Shown: positions 34,877-43,208, numbered from the stretch's first letter. The stretch is 64,000 bases of DNA from Nocardia goodfellowii (GCF_017875645.1 NZ_JAGGMR010000001.1:4030001-4094000); one strand, 5' to 3'. A program made the numbers and translations. Notes: a model not told the origin generated them from the letters alone.

Positions 34877-35839
34877 CTAGTACCCCGGAACCGCTCCGTC
34901 ACCCTCGACCAGCAGGTTGGCGAGGCTGCGGAACATAGGCAGGCCCGTCTTGATCTCGAGATAGGCGAATTGGCCCTGCGGATTGACCTCGAGGAAGTAG
35001 TACGCACCATCGAGGCCGAGTCGCAGGTCCAAGACGCCGAAACTCAGGCCCAGCGCGCCCATCAGGGTGGCCAGAGACTTGCTGACCGAGGCGGGCAACT
35101 GTTCCCGGCTGAACTCGACCGAGGTGTCGAGGCGGGAATCGACGCGCCCGACACCTGCCTGCGAGTCGATTCGTACCGCCCACTCGACCCCGTCCACCCA
35201 GACCACGCGCAGATCGCACTCGGCGTCGATGTAGTCCTGGAACGTGGTCGGGGCGGAGCGGATGCCCGCCAGTTTCGGGAAGTCGGCGCGGGTGATGATC
35301 CTGGTTTCGGCGAATTCACCGCGGCCGGTGCCGGTGCGCTTGTAAACCACTGCGCCGGGCCGGGATTCGGTGAAGCTCCGGGCCTCGTCGGGATCGTTGG
35401 TGATCAGTGTCTCCGGCACCGAGAACCCGGCCCGCTGCGCGGTTTCCAACTGCACGATCTTGCGGCTCGCGGTGCGGTCGGCGCCGGGGTCGTTGATCCA
35501 GGCAGCCGGGATGGACCAGAGCAGGCCCTGGATGAACCCGTCGCATTCGGCCTGCCGGAACGCGTCGTCGGAGGCGCGCACGCCGCCGGGCACCTGCGCC
35601 GGATGCGGCCGTCGCCACCACACCGAGCGGACGTCGTCCAGGCCCAGCACGTGCGACATGGAGCGGGAGGTGCCGTGCCGGTCCAGCCGGAAGCTGCCGG
35701 ACTCGCGCGGGAAGTCACGCAGGTCGAGATGAATCGGGTTGAGCCCGTGGTGTTCCCGCAACGTCGCCGCCATCGCGGTGGCGTGCAGATCGTCGGTTTC
35801 GGAGACGATGAGGACCGAACCGGGGCGGCGCGCCACCAT
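34877..35839 (-). CDS. MvdC/MvdD-like ATP-grasp ligase (graspetide maturase candidate)
   Basis: A 320-residue ATP-grasp protein. The N-terminal part (VLIVSETDDLHATAMAATLR, SVWWRRPHP) is the pre-ATP-grasp domain of MvdD-type enzymes. ATP-binding follows with VVYKRTGTGRG, DYIDAECDLRVVWVDG and the metal site LDLRLGLDGAYYFLEVNPQG, then FAYLEIKTGLPMFRSLANLL typical of peptide maturases. Such ligases join Asp/Glu side chains to Ser/Thr (ester) or Lys (amide) in a precursor. The gene starts 6 bases after the 152-residue upstream ORF, its likely substrate. No protease or transporter gene is next to it. Confidence 0.87.
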   Translation of the reverse strand: MVARRPGSVLIVSETDDLHATAMAATLREHHGLNPIHLDLRDFPRESGSFRLDRHGTSRSMSHVLGLDDVRSVWWRRPHPAQVPGGVRASDDAFRQAECDGFIQGLLWSIPAAWINDPGADRTASRKIVQLETAQRAGFSVPETLITNDPDEARSFTESRPGAVVYKRTGTGRGEFAETRIITRADFPKLAGIRSAPTTFQDYIDAECDLRVVWVDGVEWAVRIDSQAGVGRVDSRLDTSVEFSREQLPASVSKSLATLMGALGLSFGVLDLRLGLDGAYYFLEVNPQGQFAYLEIKTGLPMFRSLANLLVEGDGAVPGY

Positions 35840-35845
35840 GGCGGA

Positions 35846-36304
35846 TCAGTCGAGACTGTCGCAGCTGATGCCGTCGTCGCTGCCGTTGTGCGATTTGGTC
35901 TGGCAATAGGTGAAGGTCGCGCCGTTGCCGCCCGCGACGTCGACGAGCTGCAACCGGTCGGCCCATGATGCCGTGAGTTGTTGCAGCAGTTCGTCACCCA
36001 GCGCCGCCGACGGTTCCGCGGCGAGAGTCATCGGCCGGTTGACCAGATCGATCCGACGGCGCTGGGTGAAGTCGGCGAACGCGCCGGGGCGGATGTCGAC
36101 CAGCACCGAATCACCGGCGGTCGCGGGGCCGGCCAGGGTCGCCGAATCCAGGATGCGCAGCACGTCGGAGCGGCGGAAGGTCCACGTCCCCTCCTCGACC
36201 CGCACACTGATGTCGCACGGCGATTCGGCCACCAGAACGCCCTGCAGAGCGGGAATGCGATCGCCCGACGGCACGGAACCCGGGAGATTGATTGCGTCCG
36301 TCAT
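35846..36304 (-). CDS. Candidate precursor or partner protein of the ATP-grasp ligase
   Basis: A 152-residue protein. Residues 1-124 look folded (GVLVAESPCDISVRVEEGTW, SVLVDIRPGAFADF, LGDELLQQLTASWADRLQLV). After Gly-Gly at 125-126 comes a flexible tail of ~26 residues rich in Thr, Ser, Asn and Asp, containing TFTYCQTK and SDDGISCDSLD. Asp acceptors with Thr/Ser donors are what graspetide ligases cross-link. The leader is much longer than in known microviridin-type precursors, so a carrier-fused core is inferred. GGAG precedes the ATG. The two-gene operon is compact and isolated between conserved genes. Confidence 0.65.
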   Translation of the reverse strand: MTDAINLPGSVPSGDRIPALQGVLVAESPCDISVRVEEGTWTFRRSDVLRILDSATLAGPATAGDSVLVDIRPGAFADFTQRRRIDLVNRPMTLAAEPSAALGDELLQQLTASWADRLQLVDVAGGNGATFTYCQTKSHNGSDDGISCDSLD

Positions 36305-36465
36305 AACGTGCACTCCGATCTGCTCGCGATTAGCCAGGGCCCCCGAGCGGGAACTGGATCATAACGCGGGCAGATCCCTGTTCGGCCCGGTTCGAAAGAT
36401 TTCAGCACCGGTGGCAAACCGGGTCCAGGAACCGGATGGGCTTGCACCGAAAGATTTTCGGTGAC

Positions 36466-36511
36466 CTGCCACCCAGCATCGAGCAATCCGGGAGCTATTT
36501 CCGGGTGGCAG
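36466..36511. repeat. Inverted repeat upstream of the ATP-grasp operon
   Basis: Perfect 9-base arms CTGCCACCC (36466-36474) and GGGTGGCAG (36503-36511), 28 bases apart, in the 258-base gap between the thioesterase stop and the ATP-grasp operon. It may end the incoming transcript or be an operator of the operon. Confidence 0.45.
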
Positions 36512-36562
36512 ATTTTCCGGGCGAATTGCCCAGAATTGGCGGCGCTTTCGCGAGGAAGTGTG

Positions 36563-36982
36563 TTATTGCAGGCCGAACAGCTCCGGGCGCTCGGCGAAGG
36601 CGCGGAACCGCGCCCGCGGATCGGCCACCAGCTTGCGTGCGGTCAGGTCCATCACGCCGCCGGTCACTGTCACCAAGGCGGAGACGGTGCCGTCGAGTTT
36701 GCGGATTTCCTGGCGCATCCGGAAGGTCTTGCCCTCGGTCCATTCGAATTCGCAGGTCACCGTGATCTCATCGCCGGCGCGGAGCTCCCGCTGGTACTTG
36801 ATGTTGTTCTCCAGGACCACCGGGGCGTAACCGGTGGTCAGCAGTTTGTCCTGCCCCACTCCGGCGGCGCGCAGCAATTCCCAGCGGGCGTGCTCGGCGT
36901 ACTGCAGATAGACGGCCTGATTCACGTGGCCCAGGCTGTCGAGTTCGTAACCGCGTACGGTAATGGGGACAGAGAAGGTCAT
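36563..36982 (-). CDS. Acyl-CoA thioesterase (4HBT hotdog fold)
   Basis: A 139-residue hotdog-fold thioesterase. FSVPITVRGYELDSLGHVNQAVYLQYAEHARWELL has the Asp/Gly-His-Val-Asn active-site region of 4-hydroxybenzoyl-CoA-type thioesterases, and EITVTCEFEWTEGKTFRMRQEI is the second strand pair. It hydrolyses an acyl- or aroyl-CoA; chain specificity unknown. The start is the ATG before TFSV because homologues begin there. It is 78 bases downstream of the cupin gene on the same strand and may share its transcript. Confidence 0.88.
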   Translation of the reverse strand: MTFSVPITVRGYELDSLGHVNQAVYLQYAEHARWELLRAAGVGQDKLLTTGYAPVVLENNIKYQRELRAGDEITVTCEFEWTEGKTFRMRQEIRKLDGTVSALVTVTGGVMDLTARKLVADPRARFRAFAERPELFGLQ

Positions 36983-37060
36983 GCCCTGGCGAACCTGCCC
37001 GGACCGCGGGTTTGTTCCCGTTTCACCTGATAGCTGGACCACATTTCCGCGGCGCGGCTC

Positions 37061-37561
37061 TCACCGCCGGTTCGCGTTGCGCTCGGCCCACCACTGCGGC
37101 GCGTCGACGAAGTGGTTGTCGAATTCCTCCTGGGAGGCCAGCAACTCCTCGAAAGTGGACTCGCCCTTGCCGATCCGGTCCAGCAGCCGGAAGTACTCGA
37201 ACCGTTCCACGCCCGGCATGAGCGCGATCAGGATCCGCGCCGAGCTGTCCGGGCCGGCGCCGAACGCGTGCGGCATGTACTTCGGCACCACGATCGACCC
37301 GCCCGCGCCGACAGTGACGATCTTGTCCCCCGTGAGCACCTGCAGATCACCCTCGGCGACGTAGAACAGCTCGTCGGAGGTGGTGTGGAAATGCGGCGCG
37401 GCCCCGTCCGCGCCCCGCGCCATGGTGACCTCCACGGTGCTGACCGCGCCGCCGGTCTCGTTCGCGTCGATGAGCAGCCGGACCTGGGTGGCGGGAGTGC
37501 CGAGGATCTCGGCTTCGTGAGGCTGACGGATGGCGGCGGGGCGGGTGGCGACGGTGCTCAT
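37061..37561 (-). CDS. Cupin domain protein
   Basis: A 166-residue single-domain cupin: HFHTTSDELFYVAEGDLQVLTGD (metal-binding motif 1: HxH...E) and PHAFGAGPDSSARILIALMPG (motif 2). The tail (FEYFRLLDRIGKGE, FDNHFVDAPQWW) resembles quercetin dioxygenase-like cupins of actinobacteria. It is divergent from the MarR gene with 70 bases between, so it is the likely regulated gene. Enzyme activity is not certain. Confidence 0.85.
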   Translation of the reverse strand: MSTVATRPAAIRQPHEAEILGTPATQVRLLIDANETGGAVSTVEVTMARGADGAAPHFHTTSDELFYVAEGDLQVLTGDKIVTVGAGGSIVVPKYMPHAFGAGPDSSARILIALMPGVERFEYFRLLDRIGKGESTFEELLASQEEFDNHFVDAPQWWAERNANRR

Positions 37562-37586
37562 GGGAACTCCAGGTCATTCGCTGGTT

Positions 37587-37610
37587 GATAATTCGTTACC
37601 GAACTATATC
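37587..37610. promoter_or_regulatory. Candidate MarR operator
   Basis: In the cupin/MarR gap a 24-base imperfect palindrome starts GATAATTCG and ends CGAACTATATC, with TTCG-TTAC-CGAA at its core. MarR proteins bind sites of this size and position, repressing both divergent genes. Confidence 0.5.
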
Positions 37611-37631
37611 TTGGCGAATAGAATCCTGTCC

Positions 37632-38138
37632 ATGGGCGAATCGAAAAAGGACGCGGTCGACCTCATCGCGGACCAGTGGCATCGGGAGCGACCGGAACTG
37701 GACCTGCGGGCGATGGCCATCCTGGGCCGGCTCGGCCGGCTCATGGCCGTCGCCATGCCGAAGATCGAAGCGGTGTTCACCGCACACGGCTTGCAGGTGG
37801 GTGAGTTCGATGTGCTTGCGGCACTGCGCCGTTCGGGGGAGCCGTTCGAGCTCAACCCCTCGGTCCTCGCCGACACCCTGATGCTGTCCCGGGCCGGTAT
37901 GACCGGCCGTTTGGATCGGCTGGAATCCGCCGGTCTGGTCCGCCGCCGCGCCGACGCCGCCGACCGCCGGGCCGTGCGCGTGGCACTCACCGAGCAGGGC
38001 CGGGAATTGATCGACCGAGTCGTCGGCGAGCACATCGAGAACGAAACCCGGTTGCTCGCCGCCCTTTCCGCGCGGGATCGCGGTGAACTCGACCGCATCG
38101 TGCGAGTACTACTGGAAAGCTTGGAGGCGGAGTCCTAG
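37632..38138 (+). CDS. MarR family transcriptional regulator
   Basis: A 168-residue winged-helix regulator: FDVLAALRRSGEPFELNPSVLADTLMLSRAGMTGRLDRLESAGLVRRR followed by the wing DRRAVRVALTEQGREL. The helical flanks form the dimer domain. It is divergent from the cupin gene with a candidate operator between. ATG at 37632 is used because the frame upstream runs through the operator. A strong convergent hairpin lies at its 3' end. Confidence 0.92.
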   Translation: MGESKKDAVDLIADQWHRERPELDLRAMAILGRLGRLMAVAMPKIEAVFTAHGLQVGEFDVLAALRRSGEPFELNPSVLADTLMLSRAGMTGRLDRLESAGLVRRRADAADRRAVRVALTEQGRELIDRVVGEHIENETRLLAALSARDRGELDRIVRVLLESLEAES

Positions 38139-38155
38139 CGCGACCCCGCCTCCAA
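38121..38155. terminator. Bidirectional terminator between MarR and manganese catalase genes
   Basis: Perfect 10-base arms TTGGAGGCGG (inside the last MarR codons) and CCGCCTCCAA with a 15-base loop. The genes converge here, so it can serve both. Confidence 0.65.
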
Positions 38156-38169
38156 GCCGGGCAGCAGGG

Positions 38170-39081
38170 TCACGGTTTATCCGGCTTCACCGCATCCTTG
38201 ATCTTGCCGACCAGTCCCGCCTCGGTGCCGAACGCGTTCGAGCGGGGTTCGCCCTGCGAGCCGTCGTAGGTGACGTACAGCTTCGGGTCGGGCGCCGGAG
38301 CGGAAGCCTTCTCGCCCAAGGGCTGCGGGTCCCGGATGAAGCCGTTCTTGTGCACGCCGTCGGGAGCCATGCCGGTGGCCCACATGCCCTGATCGGACTG
38401 CGTGCCATCGGACAGATGCCACAGGCTGGTCGCGTGTTCGGAGTGTTCCTCGTCGAGCAGCGCGTTCGGTGCGATGGTGTCCTCGATGCCATCGGCCTTC
38501 AGCTGGGCGATAGCGGACAACCAGAGGTTCTGGTGATAGGTGTCGCGGGCCAGGTTGAACTTCAACATGTCCTTGACGCCCGGGTCGTCGGTCATGTGGT
38601 ACAGCCGTGCGGTCTGGATGCGACCCTGGGACTCGGCGGTCACATTGGCCCGGAAGTCGGCGAGCAGATTGCCGCTCGCGACGATGTAGCGCCCGTTCCA
38701 CGGGACGCCGTTGCTGTCCGACAGTGTCGGCCCGCCGCCGGAAACGATCGCCTGCTGCGGATCCATGCCACCGAGCACCGCGGCGACCACCGGGTCGGCC
38801 ATGGCTTCCTGGGTGGCCTTGGTGGCGGGCGCGCCCTCCAGCAGGCGGGCCACCATGGTGGCGATCATCTCGACGTGACCGATCTCCTCGGTGGCCACGT
38901 CCATGATCATGTCTTTGTATTTGCCCGGCATCCGGCAGTTCCAGCCCTGGAAGAGGTACTGCATGGTGACGGTCATTTCACCGAAGGCGCCGCCGATCAG
39001 CTCTTGGAGCTTGCGTGCGTACACCGGGTCGGGCTTCTCCGGCTTGACATCGAACTGCAGGTGATCGGTGTGACGGAACAC
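38170..39081 (-). CDS. Manganese catalase (non-haem)
   Basis: A 303-residue ferritin-like catalase. FRHTDHLQFDVKPEKPDPVYARKLQELIGG is the family start. GEMTVTMQYLFQGWN and ATEEIGHVEMIATMVARLLEG supply the first Mn ligands; LYHMTDDPGVKDMLKFNLARDTYHQNLW supplies the second pair with the conserved helix. DEEHSEHATSLWHLSDG lies in the C-terminal part. It disproportionates hydrogen peroxide using a dimanganese centre in the cytoplasm. It stands alone and converges on the MarR gene. Confidence 0.94.
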   Translation of the reverse strand: MFRHTDHLQFDVKPEKPDPVYARKLQELIGGAFGEMTVTMQYLFQGWNCRMPGKYKDMIMDVATEEIGHVEMIATMVARLLEGAPATKATQEAMADPVVAAVLGGMDPQQAIVSGGGPTLSDSNGVPWNGRYIVASGNLLADFRANVTAESQGRIQTARLYHMTDDPGVKDMLKFNLARDTYHQNLWLSAIAQLKADGIEDTIAPNALLDEEHSEHATSLWHLSDGTQSDQGMWATGMAPDGVHKNGFIRDPQPLGEKASAPAPDPKLYVTYDGSQGEPRSNAFGTEAGLVGKIKDAVKPDKP

Positions 39082-39210
39082 AATGGCCTCCGATGACTCG
39101 AATGTGGATCCTTTCGCGCCACGGATACCGCCACCCGTCAGGGTTAAACGCGGTCGAACTCGAATTGTTTTGTGTCACAATCAGTTTCGGTTCGATACGA
39201 CTGATCGCAG

Positions 39211-39648
39211 CTAACCGCGGAACCGTCCGACCGCCAGATCGGCCAGCCGGGACAGCGATTCGGTGTTCCGCGGGGAGAGCAGCAACCCCTGCAGGGGACT
39301 CGGCAGCAATCGCCCCGGCCCGCCGCTGACCTCCTCGGTCATCCGGATCTCGGTCGCCTCGTCACCGGTCAGCTCGAGCCGAATCGACGCCGTCCCCGCC
39401 GGCCACGCCCGAGCCTTCAACTCGAGCAACCGGGGCGGGTCCACCGCGACCACCTCGGTGGTGTCATCGATGGTCAACGGCCACGGCCCCACACTGTGAT
39501 GAATCCGCGACCCCACCTGCGGCCAATCCGAATCGACATCCCGAATATGCGACGCCCCCACCACCCAGTTGGCATACAACCACCCGTCGGCCAGCACGTC
39601 GAACACCTGCTTGACCGGCGCATTCACGACAAACCTGACTTCGACCAT
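39211..39648 (-). CDS. SRPBCC family protein
   Basis: A 145-residue START/SRPBCC-fold protein: VEVRFVVNAPVKQVFDVLAD, then RIHHSVGPWPLTIDDTTEV, LLELKARAWPAGTASIRLEL and IRMTEEVSGGPGRLLPSPLQG. Homologues are widespread in mycobacteria and bind hydrophobic ligands; enzyme roles are not established. The ATG before VEVRF is chosen since the upstream extension is unlike the fold. It stands between the catalase and a LysR gene, all on the minus strand. Confidence 0.85.
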   Translation of the reverse strand: MVEVRFVVNAPVKQVFDVLADGWLYANWVVGASHIRDVDSDWPQVGSRIHHSVGPWPLTIDDTTEVVAVDPPRLLELKARAWPAGTASIRLELTGDEATEIRMTEEVSGGPGRLLPSPLQGLLLSPRNTESLSRLADLAVGRFRG

Positions 39649-39761
39649 CAGCCCACCGCTCCCTTCGGCCCGGCAGGTCGCCGGGCAGTCCGACTCGTGC
39701 GTACTACCTCCGCCGACCGCCGGTAAACCTGACCGGACATGCCTCACAGAGGGTTCAGGCG

Positions 39762-40676
39762 TCAGTTTTTCGCAGGTGAACGGATACCCGCGTGATTCGG
39801 GAGCAAAGCGAGGAAGTTGCGGATCAAGGCTCGGTCGTCGTCGGCTCGGTGGGCGACGTAGATCGTTGTGTCCGCGTCGGTTCCGGAGAGGGGGATGATG
39901 CGGACCGAGGTGGGGGCGGTGAAGGTGGCGCTGCGCGGGGCGATGGTGACGCCCAGGCCTTCGGCGACGAGGTACATGATCGTGGTCCAGGTGTTGCCCT
40001 CCTGGACTACGCGGGTGCGTCGACCCGTCTCGAGCAGGGGCGCGAGATTCTTTTCGTAGGCGAGAGCGCCTGCGGCCCTGGGGAAGAAGACGAGCGGGTT
40101 GTCGGCGAGTTCGGCTCCGGTGATGGTCGAGCGACCGGCGTGCGGGTGATCGGCGGGCAGGACCGCGACGAACGGCTCGGTGATCAAGGGGGCGACGTGG
40201 AGTCCGGGCAGGTCGTCGGGGTCTCGCACGATCGCGGTGTCCAGCCCGCCGTTGCTGAGTTGTTCCATCATCCGGGAGGTGTAGCCCTCGATGAGATCCA
40301 CCTCCACCAAGGGGTAGCGCTCGCGGAACAGGCGTACTCCGCGCAGCGGCTCCAGCGGCAGCACCGAGGGCACGAAGCCGAGATACAACCGGCCCTGGCT
40401 GCCCTGCCCGACGCGGGCGACCTCGTCCAGGTCGCGGGCGGCATGACCGAGCACCGCGGCCGCGCGTTCGCGCAGGACCGCGCCCGCGGGAGTGAGGGCG
40501 ACGCTGCGCGAGGTGCGGTCGAGCAGACGCGTACCGAGCAGGGTTTCCAGCCGCTGGATCTGCTGGGTCAGGGCCGGTTGGGCGATGTGCAGTCGCGTGG
40601 CGGCGCGCCCGAAATGCAGTTCGTCGGCGACCGCCAGGAAGTAGCGCAGGTGGCGGAGCTCGACACCGTCGATCAT
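39762..40676 (-). CDS. LysR family transcriptional regulator
   Basis: A 304-residue LysR protein: LRHLRYFLAVADELHFGRAATRLHIAQPALTQQIQRLETLLG, then LLDRTSRSVALTPAGAVL; the effector domain includes LYLGFVPSVLPL and AEGLGVTIAPRSA. It is divergent from the GNAT gene; a LysR-type dyad overlaps its own start codon, fitting negative autoregulation. Its regulon likely includes the acetyltransferase gene. Confidence 0.92.
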   Translation of the reverse strand: MIDGVELRHLRYFLAVADELHFGRAATRLHIAQPALTQQIQRLETLLGTRLLDRTSRSVALTPAGAVLRERAAAVLGHAARDLDEVARVGQGSQGRLYLGFVPSVLPLEPLRGVRLFRERYPLVEVDLIEGYTSRMMEQLSNGGLDTAIVRDPDDLPGLHVAPLITEPFVAVLPADHPHAGRSTITGAELADNPLVFFPRAAGALAYEKNLAPLLETGRRTRVVQEGNTWTTIMYLVAEGLGVTIAPRSATFTAPTSVRIIPLSGTDADTTIYVAHRADDDRALIRNFLALLPNHAGIRSPAKN

Positions 40677-40689
40677 AAGTTGATCTTAT
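40675..40689. promoter_or_regulatory. LysR-box dyad overlapping the LysR start
   Basis: ATAAG-TTGAT-CTTAT, a perfect 5-base dyad of T-N11-A form, at the LysR start codon and 57 bases before the GNAT gene. Confidence 0.55.
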
Positions 40690-40745
40690 CGATCGCAGTA
40701 ATCAAGTATTGGACGTTATGGTTCGCGGGCGGGCATGCTGGTCGA

Positions 40746-41261
40746 GTGCCTCAGCAAACGAAATCCCTCGCCTCTGATCAGCGCGGTTCCCTCGTCGTAA
40801 CGCCCATGCGGAGCGCCGCCGACGCGCGGGCTTTCAAGGAGATCAACGAGGAGTGGATCCGCGCCTACTTCTCCCTGGAACCCGCGGACGCGCATCTCCT
40901 CGACAATCCGGAGACCGAGATCGTCGCGAAGGGCGGGCAAGTGCTGATCGCCCGGGACGGAGAGGAGATCGTCGGGTGCGGTGCGGTGGTGCCGGAGGGC
41001 CACGGCGTCTACGAGATCTCGAAGATGGGCGTCTCGCCGCAGCACCGGGGCCGCGGCATCGGCCGTCTCGTGCTGGCGGCCGCGATCGACTACGCCCGCG
41101 GGCAAGGCGCGACCACGCTGTACCTGGAAAGCAACAAGCGGCTCGCCAACGCGGTGCACCTGTATGAGTCGGTCGGGTTCGTCCATGTGCCGCCGGGGAG
41201 TCTGCGGCAGAGTCCCTACTCCCGCGCCGATGTATTCATGAAGTACGACCTGACCGATTGA
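40746..41261 (+). CDS. GNAT family N-acetyltransferase
   Basis: A 171-residue GNAT protein. EISKMGVSPQHRGRGIGRLVLAAAIDYA is motif A with the acetyl-CoA pyrophosphate loop (RGRGIG); ATTLYLESNKRLANAVHLYESVGF is motif B. The substrate is unknown. The GTG start (VPQQTKS) is the first start in the frame after the divergent LysR gene; an ATG 60 bases later (MRSAADA) is an alternative. It ends exactly where the small minus-strand gene ends. Confidence 0.87.
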   Translation: MPQQTKSLASDQRGSLVVTPMRSAADARAFKEINEEWIRAYFSLEPADAHLLDNPETEIVAKGGQVLIARDGEEIVGCGAVVPEGHGVYEISKMGVSPQHRGRGIGRLVLAAAIDYARGQGATTLYLESNKRLANAVHLYESVGFVHVPPGSLRQSPYSRADVFMKYDLTD

Positions 41262-41471
41262 CTATCGATGCGCCAGGTGGACGGGGGCGTGGTCGAGCCG
41301 GTCCGCCAGGCGAACGCTGCGCTGTGCGGACGCGCGCAGCAACGCGGCCGCCCACACCCGCAAATGGGGTGTGCGCGGTGCGGCGTCGGCGCGGACCGGT
41401 GCGCACGGCAGTGCCGAGTTGGCTTGGCTCCGTACGGCTTTGACGGCCAGGTCGGCGGCGATGGGTAGCAT
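41262..41471 (-). CDS. Small hypothetical protein downstream of LacI
   Basis: A 69-residue Ala/Arg-rich protein (MLPIAADLAVKAVRSQANS to RLADRLDHAPVHLAHR). Its ATG lies two bases after the TAG of the LacI gene, so translation can be coupled. No signal or membrane segment, no family known to me. It abuts the convergent GNAT stop. Whether the product is made is uncertain. Confidence 0.5.
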   Translation of the reverse strand: MLPIAADLAVKAVRSQANSALPCAPVRADAAPRTPHLRVWAAALLRASAQRSVRLADRLDHAPVHLAHR

Positions 41472-41473
41472 GA

Positions 41474-42544
41474 CTATTCCTCTCCGGTGGGTCGGCTGGG
41501 CGCCGGGCCGGTGCTGGATCGGATGACCAGCTCGGTGGGCAGCACGACGCGTTCTTCGGTATAGGACGGATCGAGCAGCATGCGCCCGAGCAACTGCCCC
41601 TTGGTTCGGATCGGCTGGCGGACGGTGGTCAGGCCCGCGCTCGCCGCGGCCGGGATGTCGTCGAATCCGGTGACCGAGATATCGCGCCCCGGCACCAATC
41701 CGCGCCGTCGCATCGCTTCGAGTACGCCGAGGGCCAGCACGTCGCCGGCGGCGGCGATGGCGGTCGGCGGGTCGCGGCGATCCAGTACCAGCTCGGCGGC
41801 GGCAATGCCGGATTCCATCGAGTTGTGGCCGCCGCTGACGACGGTGAGTTCGGCGTGCGCGCCGAGCCCGGCCCGCAAACCCCGCACCCGCTGCCGCGCG
41901 TTGTTGTAAAGCACTGAGGTATCGGTGATTTCGCACGGTGTCGTGGTCGCTCGCCCGCAATCGACCACCATGGCGATCTCGGTATGGCCCAGCTCCGCGA
42001 GATGAGCGCCGACCCGGTGTGTGGCGGCGAATTCGTCGATCACCACCCGCCGTCCGGGGAAGTCGTCGTCGGAATGCGCGAACGGCAACCCGCGACTCGA
42101 AATAACCTCCAGCGCAGGATGATTCGCATCGACACAGTAGGCGGCAACCCCGTCGACCACGGCGTTGCGCACCGTCTCGACCGACTCCCGGATGGCCTCC
42201 GCGTCCGCTCCCGGTTCGAAGCGCGGCAGCGGAATCAGCAGTAGGCCGGTTCGCGTCCGCTCCGCGACTTCACTGAGCCCGGCGAGCAGTCCGACGGCGA
42301 ACGGGTCGGAGAACGCATAGGACAACTCTTCGGTGAGCAGCAGCCCGATCGCACCGGCTCGCCGCCCCCGCAGCGTGCGGGCGGCCGCGTCCGGACCGGA
42401 GTATCCGAGCTCGCGGGCCGCGCTGAAGATCTGTTCCCGCAGGGCGGCCGAGAGTTGCTCGGGTTTGTTGTAGGCGTTGGACACCGTGGACATCGAAACG
42501 CCCACCGCCGCTGCCACGGACTTCATGGTCGCCTTGGGCGGCAT
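41474..42544 (-). CDS. LacI family transcriptional regulator
   Basis: A 356-residue LacI/GalR protein. The DNA-binding head is MKSVAAAVGVSMSTVSNAYNKPEQLSAALREQIFSAARELGY with the hinge helix after it. The periplasmic-binding-protein-like core (AGAIGLLLTEELSYAFSDP, IAAAGDVLALGVLEAMRRRG, DISVTGFDDIP) follows. Sugar-like effectors are usual, but no sugar transport or catabolic genes are nearby. AGGTG precedes the ATG. Two overlapping inverted operators upstream point to autoregulation. Confidence 0.93.
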   Translation of the reverse strand: MPPKATMKSVAAAVGVSMSTVSNAYNKPEQLSAALREQIFSAARELGYSGPDAAARTLRGRRAGAIGLLLTEELSYAFSDPFAVGLLAGLSEVAERTRTGLLLIPLPRFEPGADAEAIRESVETVRNAVVDGVAAYCVDANHPALEVISSRGLPFAHSDDDFPGRRVVIDEFAATHRVGAHLAELGHTEIAMVVDCGRATTTPCEITDTSVLYNNARQRVRGLRAGLGAHAELTVVSGGHNSMESGIAAAELVLDRRDPPTAIAAAGDVLALGVLEAMRRRGLVPGRDISVTGFDDIPAAASAGLTTVRQPIRTKGQLLGRMLLDPSYTEERVVLPTELVIRSSTGPAPSRPTGEE

Positions 42545-42559
42545 GGGATTTGCACCTGT

Positions 42560-42599
42560 CTGTATCGATTTACTAAATCGTTCTACTAAAACGATACAG
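42560..42599. promoter_or_regulatory. Double operator upstream of the LacI gene
   Basis: TATCGATTTACTAAATCG at 42563-42580 and, on the other strand, TATCGTTTTAGTAGAACG at 42596-42579 are similar 18-base copies facing each other and sharing a CG. The outer arms CTGTATCG (42560-42567) and CGATACAG (42592-42599) are perfect. It starts 16 bases before the LacI ATG. Confidence 0.65.
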
Positions 42600-42641
42600 A
42601 AGAGAGCGGTGCGCCGCCAGGGCGAACTTTCGGGAGTCGGT

Positions 42642-43208
42642 TCAGTCCTTGCGGCGGACCGAGGCTTCGACGAGATCCAGCACGGCGGAAAGGTTTTCGT
42701 TGGTGTGGCCCGAGGCGATGCGGGCGATGAGACCATCCAGAACGAGGTCCAGGTAACCGAGCAGGACATCGGTGGGCACGTCGTCGCGAAGGGCACCGGC
42801 GGCCTTACGGCGTTCCAGGCGGGCGAGCGTGGCGGCGGTCAATTCGGCGGAGCGCTGCGTCCAGCCGGCTCTGAAGTCGGGGTCGGTGCGCAGGCGTCTG
42901 GCGATCTCCAGCCGGGTACCGAGCCAGTTGAACTGCTCGGGGTGGGCCAGCATGTCGCGCATGACCTGGACCAGGCCCTGGTTGGCGGCGACGTCGGCCA
43001 TGCGTTCGGCGTCCTCCTGGGCGAGGGCGAAGAACAGGGCGTCCTTGTCGCGGAAGTGATGGAAGATCGCGCCGCGGGACAGGCCGATGGCCTCCTCGAG
43101 GCGGCGCACGGTCGCGCCGTCGTAGCCGTACTCGCCGAAGCAGCGGCGGGCGCCGTCGAGGATCTGGTTGCGCCGGGCGACAAGGTGATCGTCGCTGACC
43201 TTGGGCAT
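42642..43208 (-). CDS. acnR: TetR-type repressor of aconitase (AcnR, Rv1474c-like)
   Basis: A 188-residue TetR protein: RNQILDGARRCFGEYGYDGATVRRLEEAIGLSRGAIFHHFRDKDALF is the helix-turn-helix domain, followed by a helical ligand domain (FNWLGTRLEIARRLRTDPDF). It lies directly downstream of acn on the same strand, as AcnR does in Corynebacterium and Rv1474c in mycobacteria. AcnR represses acn in response to citrate and iron. A matching inverted repeat is present upstream of acn. Confidence 0.92.
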   Translation of the reverse strand: MPKVSDDHLVARRNQILDGARRCFGEYGYDGATVRRLEEAIGLSRGAIFHHFRDKDALFFALAQEDAERMADVAANQGLVQVMRDMLAHPEQFNWLGTRLEIARRLRTDPDFRAGWTQRSAELTAATLARLERRKAAGALRDDVPTDVLLGYLDLVLDGLIARIASGHTNENLSAVLDLVEASVRRKD

